A stretch of 64,000 bases of DNA, taken from NCBI RefSeq assembly GCF_022898935.1, contig NZ_JALIRP010000002.1:186001-250000 (forward strand), read 5' to 3'. Under the pieces are notes generated by a model. The model did no database searches, was not told the DNA's origin, and worked only from the letters and a program-made list of their open reading frames with translations. This document shows, one piece after another, positions 59,168 through 64,000 of the stretch (position 1 is its first letter; every line of letters begins with the position of its first letter). The DNA comes from Paenibacillus mangrovi. Its GTDB lineage: Bacteria; Bacillota; Bacilli; Paenibacillales; Paenibacillaceae. A program made the position numbers and the translations under genes.

Positions 59168-61045
59168 TCAACGAAACAAGGGGGGCGATATCCGGCCGGA
59201 TCTGGCCCATACATGCTCAATAAGCTGCGCGCTCATTTCATAGAGCATAAACGGAGTCATCAGATAGATGCCGTTAAAATGGTCCATGGCCACGTCCAGG
59301 AGCTCTTTCGCGATCTGAACCCCCATGGCTCTGCCCTCTTCCCCTTCAAGCCCAGCCATCCGCCCGCGGACATCATCTGACAGCTGAATGCCCGGAACCT
59401 CGTTGTGTAAATACTCTGCATTTCTTCCGCTTGCCAGCGGCATAATTCCCATAAATATAGGGATGTCCAGGTGGCTTGTCGCCTCGCCTACAGCCCGGAT
59501 TAGCTCAGGATCGTACACAGGCTGGGTCATGATATAATCGGCCCCTGCGGCAATTTTACGCTCCAGGCGCGCCACCGCTTTGTGCAGATGTTTGCCGTGC
59601 GGGTTAAACGCCGCGCCTACCACGAATTTGGCTTTTTGTTTTAGCGGCTTGCCTGAAAAAGCAATGCCCTCATTTAGTTGCTTGATCATTCGTATAATCT
59701 CAAAAGAAGTCAGATCATATACCGAGCTTGACCCTGGAAGATCACCAAAGCGTGCCGGATCACCGGTTACGGCCAACACATGGTCGATGCCAAGCGCATC
59801 CAGCCCCATCATATGCGACTGCGTGCCGATCAAGTTCCGGTCACGGCAGGCAATATGAACCAGAGGTCTTAACCCTGTTTGAGCCTGAACCAGATGACCG
59901 AGCGCCATATTGCACATACGTGTCACGGCAAGGGAGTTGTCGGCCAGGGTAAGCGCATCCGCTCCGGCCTGCTTCAGTCTTTCGGCTCCCTGCATGAATT
60001 TGGCAATATCCAGATCGCGTGGAGGATCCAGCTCCACAATCACAGTGTGGCGCTGCTTAGCCAAATCCACCAGACTTGGTTCCCGCTGCTCCTGGCTTTC
60101 TTCTTCCAGCTGCAGATGTTCATGGATAACAAGTGGAGCTGCCTGTTCAGGAATAGGCTCATATACCACGGCCTGTGGTATGTAGCCTTCGAGCGCTTTG
60201 GCAATTGCCGCTATATGTGCTGGGGTGGTGCCGCAACAGCCGCCGATAATTCGGGAGCCCAGATCCGCAAATTTCAAGGCCATTTGACCAAAATACTCCG
60301 GACCGGCTCCGTAGTGGTATTCTCCGTCCACGTAATCGGCAACGCCCGCATTCGGATATACGGACATCGGAGCTGGAAGATGGCCCTCAAGAGTCTTCAT
60401 TGCACTCATGATCCCATTAGGACCTGTGCGGCAGTTGAAACCGATCACGTCGGCCCCCTCCTGCTGCATGATCCGGAAAGCCTCGGGCATGGTATAACCG
60501 TCCAGCGTTCTTGCTACGTCCTCAACTGCAAACTGGCAGATGACGGGAGAACTGGTCAAGCGTCGCGTGATAGACAAAGCGAGCGCAAGCTCCTCCACAT
60601 CATAAAAAGTTTCGAGCAGGATGCCATCCACACCCTCGCTTAACAACGCCCCAAGCTGCTGTTCAAAATACTTTTTAAGCTCAGTGGTGGATACATTCGT
60701 CCGCTTGCCGCCCCGGATTGAACCCACAGCTCCGACCACGTAACCGGTATCCCCGGCAGCTTCGCGAGCAATACGCACACCTGCCCGGTTAATCTCGCTA
60801 ACCTTGGACTCGAGCCCGTACTTGGACAGCTTGTCAAAGTTAGCAGAAAAGGTATTCGATTCAAGCACCTGTGCACCCGCTTCAATGTAACGGCGGTGAA
60901 CATCCCGGATGACATCCGGGGATACCAAGTTTAGTTCCTCATAGGAAATTCCTACTGGAAAACCCATCTGATATAAGAAGGTACCCATCGCTCCATCCCC
61001 GACTAGCACCTGAGTATCCAACACCTTGCGCAAATCCGGCTTCAT
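59168..61045 (-). CDS. Bifunctional homocysteine S-methyltransferase / methylenetetrahydrofolate reductase (YitJ type)
   Basis: The protein is 625 residues. The N-terminal methyltransferase domain (about 1-300) has zinc cysteines in VIGFNCRTGP and IIGGCCGTTPAH. The C-terminal MTHFR domain (about 340-625) has VIVELDPPRDLD and a flavin-type barrel (HVLAVTGDPARFGD, GADYIMTQPVYD). One protein thus reduces methylene-THF and may pass the methyl group to homocysteine. No SAM riboswitch or T-box is seen upstream, unlike B. subtilis yitJ. It lies 38 bp before yloC. Confidence 0.93.
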   Translation of the reverse strand: MKPDLRKVLDTQVLVGDGAMGTFLYQMGFPVGISYEELNLVSPDVIRDVHRRYIEAGAQVLESNTFSANFDKLSKYGLESKVSEINRAGVRIAREAAGDTGYVVGAVGSIRGGKRTNVSTTELKKYFEQQLGALLSEGVDGILLETFYDVEELALALSITRRLTSSPVICQFAVEDVARTLDGYTMPEAFRIMQQEGADVIGFNCRTGPNGIMSAMKTLEGHLPAPMSVYPNAGVADYVDGEYHYGAGPEYFGQMALKFADLGSRIIGGCCGTTPAHIAAIAKALEGYIPQAVVYEPIPEQAAPLVIHEHLQLEEESQEQREPSLVDLAKQRHTVIVELDPPRDLDIAKFMQGAERLKQAGADALTLADNSLAVTRMCNMALGHLVQAQTGLRPLVHIACRDRNLIGTQSHMMGLDALGIDHVLAVTGDPARFGDLPGSSSVYDLTSFEIIRMIKQLNEGIAFSGKPLKQKAKFVVGAAFNPHGKHLHKAVARLERKIAAGADYIMTQPVYDPELIRAVGEATSHLDIPIFMGIMPLASGRNAEYLHNEVPGIQLSDDVRGRMAGLEGEEGRAMGVQIAKELLDVAMDHFNGIYLMTPFMLYEMSAQLIEHVWARSGRISPPLFR

Positions 61046-61156
61046 TCCTATTCCCCCAACCTGACCGTAGTTTCATACTAATGTATCACAAAACCCTTTA
61101 TAATCCTACCTATTAGGACGGAATTAATAGAATTTTAGAAATAATCGTTCAGGGCC

Positions 61157-61187
61157 AAAAAAAGCCTGCCGATCTTGCCCGCAGGCT
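61157..61187 (-). terminator. Terminator after dapF
   Basis: AGCCTGC (61163-61169) pairs with GCAGGCT (61181-61187), and the A-run at 61157-61163 is the U-tract on the minus strand. Confidence 0.85.
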
Positions 61188-61228
61188 GGATCAGCAAGCT
61201 CTTTAATGAATCTCGGTCTCTTCAAAAT

Positions 61229-62065
61229 TTATAGCGCTACATTCCCGGTATATACAAACGCCGCAGGGCCTGTCATATAAACGCGATTATCCTGTTCATT
61301 CCATTGTATAAAGAGACTGCCGCCCTTCAGACGTACCTCTGCTTTACGGTCTGTTTTGCCATTCAGCACCGATGACACGAGCGTCGCGCATGCACCGGTG
61401 CCACAAGCAAACGTCGGGCCTGCTCCGCGCTCCCAAACGCGCATATCGATCGTCTGACGGTCCAAAACCGTCGCAAACTCGACATTCACTTTTTTTGGAA
61501 ACAAAGGATGTACCTCAAGCTTCGGCCCCCACGTATTTAGATCGAAGCTTACCGCATCATCCACATAAATCACGCAGTGAGGGTTGCCCATGGAAACCGC
61601 TGTAAATTGGAACGATGCTCCCTCTGCCTCAAGCGGAACGTCGACGACAGGCGTGGAATCAATCGTTGTTGGTATCTTCAGGCCTTCAAGCACCGGCTCG
61701 CCCATATCTACAGTGACCGCAGCTGCCTTTCCGTTATCCGTGTGAATGGAAACCTTCTGTACACCTGCCCCCAGCGTTTCGATCGTGATTTCTTCTCTTT
61801 GTACATAGCCGTGATCGTATACGTATTTGGCCACGCAGCGGATGGCATTTCCGCACTGTTCCGCTTCGCTTCCGTCCGAATTGATAATTCTCATTCGGTA
61901 GTCCGCTTGCTCGGAAGGGAGAATATACACCAGTCCGTCTGCACCTATGCCAAAATAACGGTCACACCATTTGACGGCAAGTTCCGCCACATGATCGGGA
62001 AGAGCCTGCTCGCCATATATCACAATAAAGTCATTGCCAAGACCATGCATTTTCGTAAATTCCAT
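61229..62065 (-). CDS. dapF: Diaminopimelate epimerase
   Basis: The protein is 278 residues. The two catalytic cysteines sit in EQCGNAIRC and TFACGTGACAT. It converts LL- to meso-diaminopimelate for lysine and peptidoglycan. It appears monocistronic between the ATPase and methyltransferase/MTHFR genes, with a terminator after it. Confidence 0.97.
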   Translation of the reverse strand: MEFTKMHGLGNDFIVIYGEQALPDHVAELAVKWCDRYFGIGADGLVYILPSEQADYRMRIINSDGSEAEQCGNAIRCVAKYVYDHGYVQREEITIETLGAGVQKVSIHTDNGKAAAVTVDMGEPVLEGLKIPTTIDSTPVVDVPLEAEGASFQFTAVSMGNPHCVIYVDDAVSFDLNTWGPKLEVHPLFPKKVNVEFATVLDRQTIDMRVWERGAGPTFACGTGACATLVSSVLNGKTDRKAEVRLKGGSLFIQWNEQDNRVYMTGPAAFVYTGNVAL

Positions 62066-62142
62066 TGGCTTTTGCCACTCCTTAGTTCTGCTTGTTTACT
62101 GATCACTAGCATATCGTAAGGATGGCTGAAAATGTATTAACT

Positions 62143-64000
62143 TTATGCCGGAATATTTGTACTTTTCGCCACGAAGCGTCCACCGCCGCCTTTGCGTTTT
62201 TGGCGTCTGCCGCCCCATACGCTACCGGCTCCCATCAAGAAGGTCGGAATGCCTGCAGCAACAATCGAAATCGCCCATTCGCGGAAGCCGAGCGGTACCG
62301 TCTTGAAAATAGGCTGCATCGCTTCAATGTACATCACGCCAAGCATCAATACGACGGAGGATAAAACGGCAAGAACTAAATATTTGTTCTGCAGCGGGTT
62401 ACGGTGGAAGATAGAGCGTGAGCTTCTGCAGTCAAACACATGGATAAGCTGGGCCAGTACTAAAGTGGCAAACGCCACGGACTGAGCTTTGGCGATTTGT
62501 GCTGCATTGCCCGGATCGGTTCTCAGCGTAAGCCAGAAGGCTCCGAGCGTACATAGTCCAATCAGAAAGCCGCGGCTGATGATTTTCCAGCCAAGCCGGC
62601 GGGCGAAGATGTTCTCTCTGGCCCCCCGCGGCTTATGCTCCATTAAATCCTTCTCCGGCTGGTCCACGCCCAGAGCCATGGCCGGCAAACCATCCGTCAC
62701 CAGGTTGACCCATAAGATCTGAATCGGGAGCAGCGGGAGCGGCAAAGCCATCATCATCGCGAAAAACATCGTTAATATTTCGCCCACATTCGATGCGAGT
62801 AGATAACGGATGAATTTGCGGATGTTCTCGTAAATGCTCCGGCCTTCCTCGATGGCGGCCACGATGGTAGAGAAGTTGTCATCGCTAAGCACCAGCGACG
62901 ATGCTTCCTTGGTTACATCCGTTCCAGTAATACCCATAGCAATCCCGATATCTGCGGCCTTAATGGCAGGCGCATCATTCACGCCGTCGCCGGTCATCGC
63001 GACCACATGCCCCTTGCGCTGAAGGGATTTCACGATGCGCAGCTTATGCTCCGGCGAGACGCGGGAATATACAAAGATATTATCCACCTTGGTATCCAGT
63101 TCATCGTCAGTGATCCGGTTCAGATCCTGACCGGATATCGCCACACCGCCGCGCGGCATGATGCCAAGCTGATGAGCAATCGCTTCTGCCGTCGTCCCGT
63201 GATCCCCTGTAATCATGACCGTTTTGATTCCGGCACGCCGGCATGTACTGATCGCATCACGGACCTCACGCCGCGGCGGATCGATCATTCCGGCCAAGCC
63301 GACGAATACGAGCTGGCTTTCCGCTTCCTTCTCATGACTTAGCGAATCATGGGCGCGGATATCCCGGTATGCTGTCCCCAGCACGCGCAGCGCCTCCGAA
63401 GCCATCTGCTCATTGGCTGCAAGCACTTTCTGCTTCAGCGTAGCGGTAAACGGAACTACATTTCCTTCCCATAAAATATATGTGCATTGATTCAAAAGCA
63501 CGTCCGGTGCTCCTTTGGTACACAGCAGCCTACCGCCTTGATGGCTGAGCACAACGGACATGAGCTTTCGTTCAGAATCAAATGGGAACTCTTGGTCGCG
63601 CTTGTACAGTCCCGTCAAAGAATCGGACGTCATACCCATCTTGGAGGACAGCGTAATGAGCGCTCCCTCGGTTGGATCCCCCTTGAGTCCCCATACGGGA
63701 GGACCTGCAGGTTCTTCCTTGCCCTTGCGTTTTCCCTTTGGCTCTACCGGCTGCATTTCAAAGATCTCGGCATTGTTGCAGAGTGCTCCGATTTGAAGCA
63801 AGCGGCGCAGCCCTTGATCATTTCGAATGTCGATCGACTTGCCCTTTTCCAAAATTTGACCTGTTGGTGCATACCCGTCTCCAGTAACCTCCAGAGTCCG
63901 GCCTCCGATCCACAGCCGGGTGACGGTCATTTTATTCTGAGTCAGGGTGCCGGTCTTGTCGGAGCAGATCACCGATGCACATCCAAGCGTCTCTACCGAA
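62143..64000 (-). CDS. yloB: Calcium-transporting P-type ATPase (YloB type), C-terminal part; runs off the window edge
   Basis: The frame is open to the window end, giving about 618 residues. It begins just before the phosphorylation site ICSDKTGTLTQ and continues with nucleotide-binding KGAPDVLL, MITGDHGTTAEAI and the hinge TGDGVNDAPAIKAADIGIAMG. The C-terminal membrane segments follow (VGEILTMFFAMMMALPLPLLPIQILWVNLVTD). PIIA-type Ca2+ or Mn2+ transport is inferred from the PIQILWVNLVTDGLPA motif. The tail is basic (GGRRQKRKGGGGR). The N-terminal domains are outside the window. Confidence 0.95.
   Translation of the reverse strand, partial: SVETLGCASVICSDKTGTLTQNKMTVTRLWIGGRTLEVTGDGYAPTGQILEKGKSIDIRNDQGLRRLLQIGALCNNAEIFEMQPVEPKGKRKGKEEPAGPPVWGLKGDPTEGALITLSSKMGMTSDSLTGLYKRDQEFPFDSERKLMSVVLSHQGGRLLCTKGAPDVLLNQCTYILWEGNVVPFTATLKQKVLAANEQMASEALRVLGTAYRDIRAHDSLSHEKEAESQLVFVGLAGMIDPPRREVRDAISTCRRAGIKTVMITGDHGTTAEAIAHQLGIMPRGGVAISGQDLNRITDDELDTKVDNIFVYSRVSPEHKLRIVKSLQRKGHVVAMTGDGVNDAPAIKAADIGIAMGITGTDVTKEASSLVLSDDNFSTIVAAIEEGRSIYENIRKFIRYLLASNVGEILTMFFAMMMALPLPLLPIQILWVNLVTDGLPAMALGVDQPEKDLMEHKPRGARENIFARRLGWKIISRGFLIGLCTLGAFWLTLRTDPGNAAQIAKAQSVAFATLVLAQLIHVFDCRSSRSIFHRNPLQNKYLVLAVLSSVVLMLGVMYIEAMQPIFKTVPLGFREWAISIVAAGIPTFLMGAGSVWGGRRQKRKGGGGRFVAKSTNIPA

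Overview
The window reads as chromosome of a spore-forming Bacillota, most likely Paenibacillus or a close relative. Evidence for this is a SpoVM gene and a SpoVIF-like gene, a B. subtilis-type gene order from the Ca-ATPase yloB to recG, Bacillus-type Fnr boxes, LexA boxes of the GAAC-N4-GTTC form, a Y-family polymerase/YolD pair and a yybP-ykoY leader. No tRNA, rRNA, CRISPR array or intact transposon was seen. Most genes lie on the minus strand.

Layout. 1-4.9 kb: an anaerobic fermentation island (pflB, adhE, fnr) with several Fnr boxes. A further Fnr box at the standard activating distance precedes hmp at 23.2 kb. 5.1-10.2 kb: a secreted TIM-barrel-like protein behind a structured leader, a YlbL-type PDZ/Lon-like protease, a stand-alone IF-3 paralogue, a lipoprotein, an unknown protein and an HxlR regulator. 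10.4-15.2 kb: a sugar catabolic operon (two xylose-isomerase-like proteins, a Gfo/Idh/MocA oxidoreductase and a ThuA-like protein), a decayed oxidoreductase remnant and a divergent AraC regulator. 15.3-18.4 kb: a TerC-family exporter behind a yybP-ykoY riboswitch, a VTT-domain membrane protein and an MsrA-MsrB fusion. 18.5-22.7 kb: an AT-rich methyltransferase/DinB pair, an MFS efflux pump with its MarR regulator and a YitT membrane protein behind a 150-nt rod-like structure. 24.5-26.4 kb: small genes, including an unknown gene preceded by a perfect LexA box.

26.5-34.7 kb holds the most unusual block: six minus-strand genes that look like a synthase-dependent exopolysaccharide system. They encode a membrane-anchored GH-A-like hydrolase with a C-terminal sugar-binding-like module, a membrane HEAT-repeat protein, a GT2 synthase, a protein ending in a degenerate receiver domain with Glu at the phosphorylation site, a nucleotide-sugar dehydrogenase and a secreted TIM-barrel-like protein. 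The last is a full-length paralogue of the orphan gene at 5.3 kb. 35.2-37.7 kb is a LexA-controlled cassette of a UvrX-type polymerase, a YolD protein and an SRAP (HMCES/YedK) protein.

37.7-64 kb is a housekeeping region: a CuA-like lipoprotein, a SpoVIF-like gene, recG, degV and fakA, then rpmB, spoVM, rpe, rsgA, prkC, prpC, rlmN, rsmB, fmt, def, priA, coaBC, rpoZ, gmk, remA and yloC. A homocysteine methyltransferase/MTHFR fusion, dapF and the C-terminal two thirds of a Ca-type P-ATPase complete it. Many of these genes overlap by 1-13 nt or are tightly spaced, which suggests co-transcription. A terminator hairpin with a possible leader peptide sits directly before coaBC.
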